Assembly (NCBI RefSeq): GCF_000384155.1
Contig: NZ_KB913031.1
Coordinates: forward strand, 1,488,001-1,552,000
DNA from: Methylophilus sp. 42
GTDB taxonomy: Bacteria > Pseudomonadota > Gammaproteobacteria > Burkholderiales > Methylophilaceae
Direction: 5' to 3'
DNA length: 64,000 nt
In this document: positions 1-8,250 of the stretch, in pieces
Layout: each line of letters starts with the position of its first letter
How positions within the stretch are numbered: position 1 is the first letter of the stretch
Notes under the pieces: generated by a model
Databases searched by the model: none
Seen by the model: the letters and a program-made list of their open reading frames with translations, nothing else
Told to the model about the DNA's origin: nothing
Made by a program: the position numbers and the translations under genes

Positions 1-960
1 GTGCGCTATGGTGTGTTGACCATTAGCTCTAATGCCGAAGGCTCTATCCGCGAGGCTTGGTCAGGCTTTCTGCAGTTAATAGTGATGGGCGTTGGTTTTT
101 TTGTCTTGCTCAACTTGTTGGTGTATGGCTTGCTCAGCCACGCTTTGCGCCCGGTCCGACATATTTTGCATGCCATTAACCGCATAGAGCAGGGCGATTT
201 GACCACGCGACTGGAGCGTTTTTCAGTGCCTGAGTTTGACAAAATCGGCCTCAGCTTAAACCAGATGGCCTTGTCGCTGGATGCCGAGCGTCAATTGGAG
301 CAAAACCGCCAGTTGACGCAGCTGATTCAGCAGCACATTGAAGACGAACGACGCAGTCTGGCACGTGAGTTGCACGATGAACTGGGGCAATATGTGACAG
401 CGATTAAGACCTTTGCCGTGGCCATTGTGAATAAAACCAAAGAAAGCACGCCAGATATTGCGGCCAATGCGCAAACCATCGTGGCTGCCGCCAACCATAT
501 TTACGACGGCATGCATAATATTATTCGCCAGTTGCGTCCGGCAGCCATGGATAATATGGGCTTGGTGGAAACCTTGCGTGATATGGTGTCAGGTTACCAG
601 GTGCAACATCCTGAATTGAATATTCAGTTGCACTTATCAGGCGAATTCCAGCCCATGGGTGAAAACGTCAATATCAATATCTATCGCATGGTGCAAGAGG
701 CCGTCAATAACGCCATCAAACATGCGCATGCGCAATGTATCAATGTGCACATGCTGACTGATGCGCAAGGCTTGCGCCTGATGATTTGTGACGACGGCGT
801 AGGCATGCAACTGGATGCGGTGGATCAGAGCAAGCATTTTGGGTTGCTCGGCATGCGCGAGCGGGTACAGGCCTTGCATGGACAGTTTAAAGTGGTTTCG
901 CAACCAGAGGCTGGGCGTGGAACCACATTGGAAATTCGATTGCCTATACAATCAGCATAA
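1..960 (+). CDS. Sensor histidine kinase, NarX/UhpB type (5' partial)
   Basis: Membrane sensor kinase that should phosphorylate the response regulator encoded just downstream. Visible order: a transmembrane segment (about residues 24-46), a HAMP linker (about 47-100), a HisKA_3 dimerisation segment with the phosphoacceptor in ELHDELGQ (His125), then an HATPase_c domain with the N-box around EAVNNAIKHA and the glycine motif DDGVGM. The C-terminal run GLLGMRERV is typical of the NarL-partner kinases. The first transmembrane helix and periplasmic sensor region are missing, so the gene begins before the window and the GTG at position 1 is probably not its start. The ligand cannot be inferred. Confidence 0.88.
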   Translation: MRYGVLTISSNAEGSIREAWSGFLQLIVMGVGFFVLLNLLVYGLLSHALRPVRHILHAINRIEQGDLTTRLERFSVPEFDKIGLSLNQMALSLDAERQLEQNRQLTQLIQQHIEDERRSLARELHDELGQYVTAIKTFAVAIVNKTKESTPDIAANAQTIVAAANHIYDGMHNIIRQLRPAAMDNMGLVETLRDMVSGYQVQHPELNIQLHLSGEFQPMGENVNINIYRMVQEAVNNAIKHAHAQCINVHMLTDAQGLRLMICDDGVGMQLDAVDQSKHFGLLGMRERVQALHGQFKVVSQPEAGRGTTLEIRLPIQSA

Positions 961-976
961 ACAAGGGAGAATAAGC

Positions 977-1609
977 GTGATAAGTGTAATGCTGGTAGAT
1001 GACCATGCAGTGGTCAGGATGGGCTTTAAAATGCTGCTCGAGTCAGACCAGGACATTAAGGTCATTGCGGAGGCTGAAAGTGGTGAAGCCGCGATTAAGG
1101 CCTATGTCGAGCACCATCCGCAAGTCGTGGTCATGGATATCACCATGCCAGGGATTGGTGGCATGGAGGCCATAGAACGCATTCTGGCCAAAGACAATCA
1201 TGCCCGCATCCTGGTGTTGTCTGCCCATGAAGATTCCGTGCATCCCAAACGCGTGCTCAATGCCGGTGCCATGGGCTATGTCACCAAGCGCAGCGCGGCT
1301 GAGGAGCTGATTAAAGCCATTCGCAGTGTAGCGCAGGGTAAAAAATACATCGAGGCCAGCGTGGCACAGCAAATGGCGATTCAGCAATTGTCCGGTGAGC
1401 AAAATCCGGTGGATGTGCTCAGTGAGCGTGAATTCGAGGTGTTTATGTCATTGGCACGCGGTAAGTCTACCAATGAGATTGCTGAAACCTTGTTCCTGAG
1501 CCCACGCACGGTAGGCACGCATTTGTACAATATTAAACAAAAACTCAATGCGCAAAATTCGGCAGAGATTGCCCTGATTGCCATGCGTTGCGGGCTGCTT
1601 GAGCCGTAA
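977..1609 (+). CDS. LuxR/NarL-family response regulator
   Basis: Two-component transcription factor of 210 residues. The receiver domain (about 1-120) has the acidic pair after MLV (Asp8, Asp9) and the phosphorylation site in VVMDITMPG (Asp54). A LuxR-type helix-turn-helix (about 145-205) starts at VLSEREFEV. A longer frame opens at 815 inside the kinase gene, but the GTG at 977 lies 5-6 bases after an AGGGAGA ribosome site and gives the canonical receiver N-terminus, so it is taken as the start. The gene lies 16 bases after the kinase and is almost certainly co-transcribed with it. The targets are unknown. Confidence 0.92.
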   Translation: MISVMLVDDHAVVRMGFKMLLESDQDIKVIAEAESGEAAIKAYVEHHPQVVVMDITMPGIGGMEAIERILAKDNHARILVLSAHEDSVHPKRVLNAGAMGYVTKRSAAEELIKAIRSVAQGKKYIEASVAQQMAIQQLSGEQNPVDVLSEREFEVFMSLARGKSTNEIAETLFLSPRTVGTHLYNIKQKLNAQNSAEIALIAMRCGLLEP

Positions 1610-1629
1610 GTTAGGCGGATGAAATAAAA

Positions 1630-1659
1630 AAGCCATTCTTGCAAGAATGGCTTTTTTAT
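1630..1659. terminator. Bidirectional rho-independent terminator
   Basis: A perfect 24-base palindrome (1630-1653, arms AAGCCATTCTTG) is flanked by A-run and T-run, so it can stop transcription of the response regulator gene and of the convergent DMT transporter gene. Confidence 0.9.
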
Positions 1660-1672
1660 TGGGATCAATCGT

Positions 1673-2572
1673 TTATCTTGTACTGCGTGAGCTTAATATG
1701 CCAAACGCCACAATCAGCAACATGCCAGCAATCTCGTGTGTGCTTAGGGTCTCACCCCAAATGATGACGCCTATCAAGGTTGCAAACACTACGGTGCTAT
1801 ATGCCAGGCTGGCAACGGTTAAGGTGTTGCCTGTACGGTAGGCGCGCGTCAGGGCCAGTTGGCTAAAGGTGGCCGATAATCCTAATCCGCATAGTAGCGG
1901 TAAATCCTGCCAGCGCAGTACTGTCATATGGTCAATCAGCATCCAGCCACCACTGGCGATGGTGCATACCAGGGTAAAGTAAAACACGGTGCGCCAGTCG
2001 GGTTCGCCTTCAATGCCTAGTTGTTTGACGTGCACATAAGCGAAAGCGGCACCTATGCCGGACAGCAAACCTACGCCCCCCGCCAGTAATTGGTTGCTAT
2101 TGAATGCGGGCTGCAACAACAGGCATACCCCGGCGAAGCCACCGATGACGCACAGGTTCAGTCTCCAGCGTTGCTGGCGGTTGAGTGGCCGTTCTGCTTT
2201 AAGCAGCCATGGCGACAGCAGTGCTAAAAACATGGGTGAGGTGTAGTTGAGCGTGATCGCGGTAGCCAGCGGTAAGTGCGCGATGGCATAGAAAAACAGC
2301 AATAGGGCCGTAAAACCAACCAGGGCACGACGCATTTGCATGGCTAATAATGGTGTTTTTAACGGTTTGCCATGCCAGCAGACAATGGCTGCAATCATGA
2401 GCAAGCCAAAGGCTGAGCGATAGAATACCAGTTCACTTGCGGTAAACCGCGCTGCCCCGGCTTTGACGCACGCGCCCATCACGGCAAAGCCCAAACCTGC
2501 CAGCAGCATCCAGTAGCTGCCTAGCTGCCAGTGTTTGGGATGCCGGAAGGCAGCATAGCGATGTTTGAACAA
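1673..2572 (-). CDS. DMT-superfamily (EamA) transporter
   Basis: Inner-membrane metabolite exporter of the drug/metabolite transporter superfamily. The 299 residues hold about ten hydrophobic helices arranged as two EamA repeats, the usual size and layout. It starts 11 bases after the stop of the Rieske oxygenase gene, so the two probably form an operon. The substrate cannot be told from sequence; a link with the oxygenase product is only a guess. Confidence 0.85.
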   Translation of the reverse strand: MFKHRYAAFRHPKHWQLGSYWMLLAGLGFAVMGACVKAGAARFTASELVFYRSAFGLLMIAAIVCWHGKPLKTPLLAMQMRRALVGFTALLLFFYAIAHLPLATAITLNYTSPMFLALLSPWLLKAERPLNRQQRWRLNLCVIGGFAGVCLLLQPAFNSNQLLAGGVGLLSGIGAAFAYVHVKQLGIEGEPDWRTVFYFTLVCTIASGGWMLIDHMTVLRWQDLPLLCGLGLSATFSQLALTRAYRTGNTLTVASLAYSTVVFATLIGVIIWGETLSTHEIAGMLLIVAFGILSSRSTR

Positions 2573-2583
2573 AAGAAACTTGC

Positions 2584-3735
2584 CTAGCGCTGCAAGTGTT
2601 CAGGCAGATGTGCTTCCATCTGTCTGCGATACCAGCGGTGGAAGTGTTCCAGGCCGGTTTCCATCGGGTGCTGGTAAGGGCCGCGCTCATCTTTACCTAG
2701 CATAAATAAACCTTTGCGGCCGTCTTGCATGCGCTGACAAATTTCTTTGTCTTCAACCGCAGTTTCAAAATAAGCCGCTTGCTGTGCCTGGATATATTCA
2801 CGCTCAAACAGGGCAATGTCTTCCGGGTAGTAAAATTCGACCACATTCTGGCAAGACTCTGTGCCGGTCGGGATAATGTGCGAAACCACCAATACGTTGG
2901 GGTACCATTCGATCATGAGGAATGGGTAGAGTACAAACCAGATAGCGCCATACTTGGGTGGTGTGCCTTGCTGGTAATCGGTAACGGCTTGTTGCCATTG
3001 CTTGTACACGGATGACAGGCTGTAGTCCGGTAGCGGTTTGTAACCGACGGTTTGCACGCTGTAATGCTCAGCAAATTCCCAATTCAATTCGCCGCAGTCA
3101 ACAAACTGGTTGAGGCCTGGGTGGAACGGGCCAACATGGTAGTCTTCCAGATAGACTTCGATAAACGTTTTCCAGTTGAAATCGTAGTGGTCAACAATGG
3201 CTGACTCAAAATGATAGCCGGTAAAGTCAAAGTCCTGCTTGCAGCCCAGTTGCTTGAGCACCTGGGCGATGTCCAGGCCTTTTTGTTTGGATGCCGTGTC
3301 ACTGCCTTTAAACAGCAGGCCTTGCCATGCAGTCAGGGCTTGCTTCTCCAGGTGCAGGCATGGGTTTTGTTCAAAATGCGGGGCGCCCAGTAACTGGCCG
3401 TTTAAATCATAGGTCCAGCGGTGCAACGGGCAGACGATGTGTTGCGTGTTGCCTTGGCCATTGAGCATCACCGCTTGGCGGTGGCGGCAGATATTGCTGA
3501 TCAGTTGTGGCTGACCATGTTGATTCACCAAGGCGGTAGCATTGTGCATCCAGTCCAGGGCGCGATAGTCGCCCGGGTTGGGAACCATGCGCTCATGCCC
3601 CAGATATTGTGGCAGCAGAGAGAACAAATGCGTTTGCTCCAGCGCATACACATCCGGATGCAGATACCAGTCAACAGGGAGTTGTGCGAAGCGAGTCTGG
3701 TTTTGTTCTTTATTTAAAGAGGTGACAGAACCCAT
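2584..3735 (-). CDS. Rieske non-heme iron oxygenase, alpha-subunit type
   Basis: Ring-hydroxylating or choline-monooxygenase-type oxygenase of 383 residues. The Rieske 2Fe-2S ligands are visible as CRH (Cys83, His85) and CPLH (Cys102, His105). The mononuclear iron site is the EDYHVGPFH segment (His200, His205). No ferredoxin, reductase or beta subunit gene is adjacent, so the electron donor must be encoded elsewhere. The substrate is unknown: family members act on aromatics, quaternary amines and sterols. It is the first gene of a probable two-gene operon with the DMT transporter. Confidence 0.82.
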   Translation of the reverse strand: MGSVTSLNKEQNQTRFAQLPVDWYLHPDVYALEQTHLFSLLPQYLGHERMVPNPGDYRALDWMHNATALVNQHGQPQLISNICRHRQAVMLNGQGNTQHIVCPLHRWTYDLNGQLLGAPHFEQNPCLHLEKQALTAWQGLLFKGSDTASKQKGLDIAQVLKQLGCKQDFDFTGYHFESAIVDHYDFNWKTFIEVYLEDYHVGPFHPGLNQFVDCGELNWEFAEHYSVQTVGYKPLPDYSLSSVYKQWQQAVTDYQQGTPPKYGAIWFVLYPFLMIEWYPNVLVVSHIIPTGTESCQNVVEFYYPEDIALFEREYIQAQQAAYFETAVEDKEICQRMQDGRKGLFMLGKDERGPYQHPMETGLEHFHRWYRRQMEAHLPEHLQR

Positions 3736-3918
3736 ATGCCTAACTGATTAATCACTTGCAAAAAAGGTGAATTGTGCCCGAAAAGGGGCATATTGAAAAG
3801 ACGAAACAGGCAAAAGTGCCTGGTGAAGCAGCAGCAATTGTTTGATTCTAATCAATAAAACTGCATCGGCTGACGGCCGGATGCAAGCAGTGGACACGCT
3901 GGAATGTGCAAAGGACGC

Positions 3919-3948
3919 TTAACTAACTCGAATAAATTCAGTTATAAT
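3919..3948 (+). promoter_or_regulatory. Probable sigma-70 promoter of tal
   Basis: A perfect -10 hexamer TATAAT (3943-3948) lies 18 bases after TTAACT (3919-3924), about 60 bases before the tal start. The rest of the 274-base intergenic region (3736-4009) between the divergent oxygenase gene and tal shows no gene. Confidence 0.6.
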
Positions 3949-4009
3949 GTTGAAGGTTTCTATGTATAACTATACGTAAACGATTATTGCAATTTATAGG
4001 AGCAATCGC

Positions 4010-4963
4010 ATGGCAAATTTATTAGATCAGTTGAAAGCAATCACAACCATCGTGGCTGACACTGGTGACGTTGAAGCAATCAAAAGTGTTAAACCTGTGG
4101 ACGCAACCACAAACCCATCTCTGGTATTGAAGGCTAGCCAAATCCCAGAATACGCACCATTGATTGACACTGCCATTGCTTACGCAAAAGCACAAGGTGG
4201 TTCTAAAGAGCAACAAATTGAAAACGCAGCTGACAAACTGGCTGTGTTGATTGGCGCTGAAATCACTAAAGTGGTTCCAGGCCGTATTTCTACAGAAGTA
4301 GATGCACGTCTGTCTTTCAATATCGACGCGATGGTCGCTAAAGGCCGTAAACTGATCAGCCTGTACCAAGAGTCTGGCATCAGCAAAGACCGCGTGTTGA
4401 TCAAACTGGCTTCTACCTGGGAAGGTATTAAAGCAGGCGAGATCCTGGAAAAAGAAGGCGTTCAGTGTAACCTGACATTGTTGTTCGGTTTTGGCCAGGC
4501 ACGTGCTTGTGCTGAAGCTGGCGTATTCCTGATTTCTCCATTCGTTGGCCGTATCCTTGACTGGTACAAAGCGAAAAACCCAGGTACTGAGTACACACAA
4601 GAAACAGACCCAGGTGTGGTTTCTGTACGCGCGATCTACCAATACTACAAAGAGCACGGTTACAAAACTGTTGTGATGGGTGCTTCTTTCCGTAACACTG
4701 GCGAGCTGATTGCTTTGGCTGGTTGTGACCGTTTGACCGTATCTCCAAACTTGCTGCAAGACCTGGCTGCAACTGAAGGTACTTTGGTTCAAGTGTTGAA
4801 AGATGGCGGCAAAACTAAAGAATTGCCAGCTAAATTGACAGAAGAAGAATTCCGTTTTGAACTAAATCAAGATCCAATGGCCACTGAGAAGCTGGCTGAA
4901 GGTATCCGTGGTTTCGTGGCTGACCAGAATAAACTGGAAGCTGCATTAGCCGCAAAACTGTAA
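4010..4963 (+). CDS. tal: Transaldolase
   Basis: Cytoplasmic enzyme moving a dihydroxyacetone unit from a ketose phosphate to an aldose phosphate. In a RuMP-cycle methylotroph it serves the rearrangements that regenerate ribulose 5-phosphate. The 317-residue length and motifs match the TalB group: DATTNPSL near residue 31 and the Schiff-base lysine in [11 protein letters not shown] (Lys132). The ATG follows AGGAG (3998-4002). Codon choice is strongly biased, as in the neighbouring hps and phi, which suggests high expression. It has its own promoter and terminator and so appears monocistronic. Confidence 0.97.
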   Translation: MANLLDQLKAITTIVADTGDVEAIKSVKPVDATTNPSLVLKASQIPEYAPLIDTAIAYAKAQGGSKEQQIENAADKLAVLIGAEITKVVPGRISTEVDARLSFNIDAMVAKGRKLISLYQESGISKDRVLIKLASTWEGIKAGEILEKEGVQCNLTLLFGFGQARACAEAGVFLISPFVGRILDWYKAKNPGTEYTQETDPGVVSVRAIYQYYKEHGYKTVVMGASFRNTGELIALAGCDRLTVSPNLLQDLAATEGTLVQVLKDGGKTKELPAKLTEEEFRFELNQDPMATEKLAEGIRGFVADQNKLEAALAAKL

Positions 4964-4981
4964 TATCGCCATGCGATAATG

Positions 4982-5013
4982 CAAACGGGCAGGGACCTGC
5001 CCGTTTGGCTTTT
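4982..5013 (+). terminator. Rho-independent terminator of tal
   Basis: Twelve-base perfect stem (4982-4993 with 4996-5007, core ACGGGCAGG) followed by GCTTTT, 19 bases after the tal stop. Confidence 0.88.
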
Positions 5014-5040
5014 AAGTCAGGCATAAATCGGCCTGCAACA

Positions 5041-5069
5041 TTGACTTATTTTGGCTGCCAGCTTACTAT
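5041..5069 (+). promoter_or_regulatory. Probable sigma-70 promoter of hps
   Basis: TTGACT (5041-5046), a 17-base spacer, then TACTAT (5064-5069). This predicts a leader of about 60 bases before the hps ATG. Confidence 0.62.
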
Positions 5070-5135
5070 GAGCGACCAGCTTGAATTGGTAGTACGCTAG
5101 TAATAGCATTTAAATTTTAATTTTTGGAGAAAAAC

Positions 5136-5768
5136 ATGGCATTAACACAAATGGCATTAGACTCATTGGATTTCGACGCAACTATCGCTTTGGCAGAAAA
5201 AGTTGCTCCACACGTTGACATTCTGGAAATCGGTACACCATGCATCAAGCACAACGGTATCAAATTGCTGGAAACTTTGCGCGCTAAGTTCCCAAACAAC
5301 AAGATCCTGGTTGACCTGAAAACTATGGATGCAGGCGAGTACGAGTCTGAGCCATTCTACAAAGCCGGTGCTGACATCTGCGTAGTTTTGGGCGTATCCG
5401 ACATCGGTACAATCAAAGGCGTAATCAAAGCTGCTAACAAATACGGCAAAAAAGCTCAAGTTGACCTGATCAGCGTTGAAGACAAAGTTGCTAAAACTAA
5501 AGAAGTTGCTGCTGCTGGTGCTCACATCATCGGTATCCACACTGGTTTGGACCAACAAGCTGCTGGTCAAACTCCTTTTGCTGACCTGGCTGCTGTTGCT
5601 GGTTTGAACCTGGGCGTTGAGATCTCTGTTGCTGGTGGTGTTAAAGCCGCTACTGCAGGTCAAGTACGTGACGCTGGCGCGACTATCATTGTTGCTGGTG
5701 CTGCTATCTACGGCGCTGCTGACCCAGCTGCTGCAGCTGCAGAAATCACTGCTATCGCTCACGCTTAA
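5136..5768 (+). CDS. hps: 3-hexulose-6-phosphate synthase
   Basis: Key formaldehyde-fixing enzyme of the ribulose monophosphate cycle: condenses formaldehyde with ribulose 5-phosphate to hexulose 6-phosphate. The 210-residue TIM barrel belongs to the OMP decarboxylase superfamily, with EIGTPCIKHNG and the metal/catalytic run VDLKTMDAGEYE. The ATG at 5136 is set by GGAGA at 5126-5130; a TTG frame extension from 5124 would overlap that ribosome site and is rejected. Codon use is highly biased, with many GCT and GTT codons, consistent with one of the most abundant proteins in the cell. phi follows after a terminator. Confidence 0.97.
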   Translation: MALTQMALDSLDFDATIALAEKVAPHVDILEIGTPCIKHNGIKLLETLRAKFPNNKILVDLKTMDAGEYESEPFYKAGADICVVLGVSDIGTIKGVIKAANKYGKKAQVDLISVEDKVAKTKEVAAAGAHIIGIHTGLDQQAAGQTPFADLAAVAGLNLGVEISVAGGVKAATAGQVRDAGATIIVAGAAIYGAADPAAAAAEITAIAHA

Positions 5769-5808
5769 TTCAGTTAAGTATCAATAAGTAATTATTGATC
5801 AGCGAGAC

Positions 5809-5845
5809 AAAAAACCCGACCCAGCAATGTGTCGGGTTTTTTATT
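5809..5845 (+). terminator. Strong terminator between hps and phi
   Basis: Arms AAAAAACCCGAC (5809-5820) and GTCGGGTTTTTT (5831-5842) around a 10-base loop, followed by TTATT. It ends only about 25 bases before the phi ATG, leaving no space for a separate phi promoter downstream of it. Confidence 0.9.
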
Positions 5846-5870
5846 AAACTTTTTGAATACAGGACAAAAC

Positions 5871-6407
5871 ATGGATCATCAACAATTTATTCTGGACAAC
5901 TTAAAGCGTATTCTGGACGTGACTGACAAGTCAAAAGCGGCTGAATTGCTGAAACTGGTTGAAGAGGCTGGTTCAACATTTATCGGTGGCGCAGGTCGCT
6001 CACTGTTGGTATCACGCTTCTTTGCTATGCGTTTGGTACACTCTGGTTACAGCGTTTACATGATCGGCGAAGTGGTGACACCAGCGATCAAAAAAGGTGA
6101 TCTGCTGATCCTGGTTTCAGGTTCTGGCGGTACAGCAACCTTGTTGCCATTTGTGAAAAAAGCCAAAGAAGTGGGTGCCAAACTGGTGGTTATCTCTATG
6201 AAGAAAACTTCAGCCATGGCTGATGTGGCTGACCTGGTTGTTCAAGTCGGTCAAGATGACAGCTTCCCATTGGTTAAAGGCATGCCTATGGGCGGTCAAT
6301 TTGAATTGTCTACCCTGGTATTCCTGGAAGGCGCCATTTCTGAATTGATCCACGCTAAAGGCCTGACAGAAGAAGGCATGCGCGCATTGCACGCAAACCT
6401 GGAGTAA
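5871..6407 (+). CDS. phi: 6-phospho-3-hexuloisomerase
   Basis: Isomerises hexulose 6-phosphate to fructose 6-phosphate, the second RuMP-cycle step. The 178-residue protein is a single SIS domain with the sugar-phosphate loop FIGGAGRS near residue 37 and the second loop LVSGSGGT near residue 82. The ATG at 5871 follows AGGAC; an in-frame extension back to 5829 would run through the preceding terminator and is rejected. Expression probably depends on read-through from hps. Confidence 0.96.
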   Translation: MDHQQFILDNLKRILDVTDKSKAAELLKLVEEAGSTFIGGAGRSLLVSRFFAMRLVHSGYSVYMIGEVVTPAIKKGDLLILVSGSGGTATLLPFVKKAKEVGAKLVVISMKKTSAMADVADLVVQVGQDDSFPLVKGMPMGGQFELSTLVFLEGAISELIHAKGLTEEGMRALHANLE

Positions 6408-6445
6408 GTGTCAGCGGCATAAGTTTCTCACGAAGCTTCGCTGTC

Positions 6446-6473
6446 AAAAAACCGGCCTGATGGCCGGTTTTTT
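6446..6473. terminator. Bidirectional terminator between phi and the HisA-like gene
   Basis: Perfect stem AAAAAACCGGCC / GGCCGGTTTTTT with a TGAT loop. The T-run overlaps the stop codon of the convergent HisA-like gene (6472-6474). Confidence 0.9.
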
Positions 6474-7179
6474 ATTGCGCGAATATTGCCAGGTCGATGG
6501 CGGTGAGCTGTTTCTGGTGCAGTGCGCTGGCAATCAATACGCCATCAGCCCCCGCGTGTGCCAAAGCCTGTATATCTGCGATGTGTCTGACACCGCCTGC
6601 GGCATAGATCGCCTGCTGTGGATGCTGTTGCTTCAGGGAGCTGATTTTCTCGACCTCTGGGCCTTGATTGGCGCCTACCTTGGGTAAGCTCATCAATATG
6701 GTCGGCTGGCTCCACAGGCTGGCCTCAGCCAGTAGGCGAGCAGGGCCATGAAAGCCATCCTGAAAGAAGTCCAGCGATAAAATACTGTGCGCCGTTATTT
6801 CACGCATGGCTTGATAGGTTTGGATATCCGTTAAGGTTTCACTGGCAATGATCGGGCGGATACCAGCGTCCAGCCAGGGCTTGAGTGCTTCGGTGCTATT
6901 GAGTCCGGCATCCACCCACCATTGCAGGTTCGGGAAGGCAGTCATGACCTGTTTAATCAATGGCAGGTGATTGGGCATGTCACGATGGCCCGTGATTGCA
7001 TTTAAATCGGCAATATACACGCAGTCGAAGGCATAAACTTGTAAAATAGCAGTGATGACATCGAGCAGGGCGTGGCTATCGGTTAACTGCGATTGGATCG
7101 CACGGTAGTGCTGGCGTTGCCCTTGTATGGCTTGCACTACCTGGCCATGCATCAAATCGATGACGGGAATAATATGCAC
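6472..7179 (-). CDS. HisA-related TIM-barrel protein of the C1-cofactor cluster
   Basis: A 235-residue (beta/alpha)8 protein related to HisA (ProFAR isomerase) but divergent. It keeps the first-strand motif IPVIDL with a catalytic-type Asp8, a second half with SLDFFQDGF, and the phosphate-site run AAGGVRHIADI. This HisA-like group (COG1411 by my recollection) accompanies tetrahydromethanopterin/methanofuran genes in methylotrophs and archaea, and its reaction is not established. The start is GTG at 7179, which gives the full first strand; the next ATG (7152) would delete it. Its start overlaps the divergent ATP-grasp gene by six bases. A role in histidine synthesis is unlikely because no his genes are near. 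Confidence 0.8.
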   Translation of the reverse strand: MHIIPVIDLMHGQVVQAIQGQRQHYRAIQSQLTDSHALLDVITAILQVYAFDCVYIADLNAITGHRDMPNHLPLIKQVMTAFPNLQWWVDAGLNSTEALKPWLDAGIRPIIASETLTDIQTYQAMREITAHSILSLDFFQDGFHGPARLLAEASLWSQPTILMSLPKVGANQGPEVEKISSLKQQHPQQAIYAAGGVRHIADIQALAHAGADGVLIASALHQKQLTAIDLAIFAQ

Positions 7180-8250
7180 AATAAATCTCGCTTGAAAATC
7201 TGGGTCTGTGAATATGTCAGCGCTGGTGGCCTGGCCTCTGAAGCATTGCCTGCCAGCTTGTTGCAGGAAGGCTTACTGATGCGCGATGCCTTGCTGGCAG
7301 ACTTGTCAGCGCTGGGCGTTGATTGTATCACTAGCCACGATAGCCGCGTTGCAGCTCCCATCCATGCCCATAGCCTGCCATTACACGCCAGTGATGATCC
7401 TTATGTGCTTTGGCGCCAGCAATTAGCATCTGATGACATTGATGCTTGCTGGATAATTGCGCCTGAAACAGGAGGCATTTTGCAGCATATGCAGCAATTG
7501 GTACAAACCGCTGGCAAAGTCTGGATAGGCTGTAGTGCCGACGCAATCGCGCAGACCAGTGCCAAATCGATCATGGCTGAGATTTGCCAGCAGGCGGGGA
7601 TTACCGTGTTGCCGCATGTGTTTTTAGCGCAAGCCGATGCCTTGGAAAGCCTGAACTGGTATTACGATGCTACGACGACTGGCTGGGTAGTGAAACCCGA
7701 TGATGGCGCAGGTTGTGAATTCACTTATTACTTTAAAAATATCAATGAACTTATTGATTTTAAATTAAAAATATCAATTGAAAATCCTTTGTTGTTCGCT
7801 AAGCTTTTGCTGCAGCCTTATGTGCCAGGCTTGGCGCTGAGCATGTCGGTGTTATCGACACAAGAGCGTGTACAGGTGATTGCCGGGCATCGGCAACGGA
7901 TAGATATCCAGCAGGGATGTTTCCATTTTGATGGCGCTGGCGTGAACGAAGCTGCCACCCATCTGCCCGCGATGCAAGCGTTAGCCGAGCAGGTTCACCG
8001 TGCGATTCCTGGCCTGCTAGGCTACTGGGGCGCAGACATGATTTTGACCCCAGACGATCAATTGATGCTGGTTGAAGTGAATCCGCGCCTCACCACGCCT
8101 TATATCGCCTTATCGCCATTACTCACAGAAAATCCTGCCGCCATGATCCTGGATGCTATTTTAGAAAATAAACTGAGTACTGCTCAAGCACAGGCATCGT
8201 GTACTTTGTCCTTGGCTACAAAAAGCCGTACTGAGGTATTGTCAGCATGA
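7174..8250 (+). CDS. ATP-grasp ligase, MfnD-like (C1-cofactor cluster)
   Basis: A 358-residue ATP-grasp enzyme of the group (COG1821 by recollection) that contains the archaeal tyramine-glutamate ligase MfnD. Visible: an N-terminal pre-ATP region from KIWVCEYVSAGGL, the ATP-binding segment GWVVKPDDGAGCEF, and the metal-site C-terminus MLVEVNPRLTTPY. Inference: adds glutamate during methylofuran side-chain synthesis. The ATG at 7174 has a weak GGGAA ribosome site; longer frames from 7093 lie inside the opposing gene. It overlaps the next gene by ATGA, so these genes are translationally coupled. Confidence 0.8.
   Translation: MHNKSRLKIWVCEYVSAGGLASEALPASLLQEGLLMRDALLADLSALGVDCITSHDSRVAAPIHAHSLPLHASDDPYVLWRQQLASDDIDACWIIAPETGGILQHMQQLVQTAGKVWIGCSADAIAQTSAKSIMAEICQQAGITVLPHVFLAQADALESLNWYYDATTTGWVVKPDDGAGCEFTYYFKNINELIDFKLKISIENPLLFAKLLLQPYVPGLALSMSVLSTQERVQVIAGHRQRIDIQQGCFHFDGAGVNEAATHLPAMQALAEQVHRAIPGLLGYWGADMILTPDDQLMLVEVNPRLTTPYIALSPLLTENPAAMILDAILENKLSTAQAQASCTLSLATKSRTEVLSA

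Noticed and set aside
815-976. Upstream extension of the response regulator frame
   Set aside because: It lies inside the histidine kinase gene, and the GTG at 977 has a good ribosome site and the canonical receiver start.
6472-7179. True histidine biosynthesis gene hisA
   Set aside because: The sequence is divergent, no other his genes are near, and the neighbours are C1-cofactor genes; a HisA-related paralogue is more likely.
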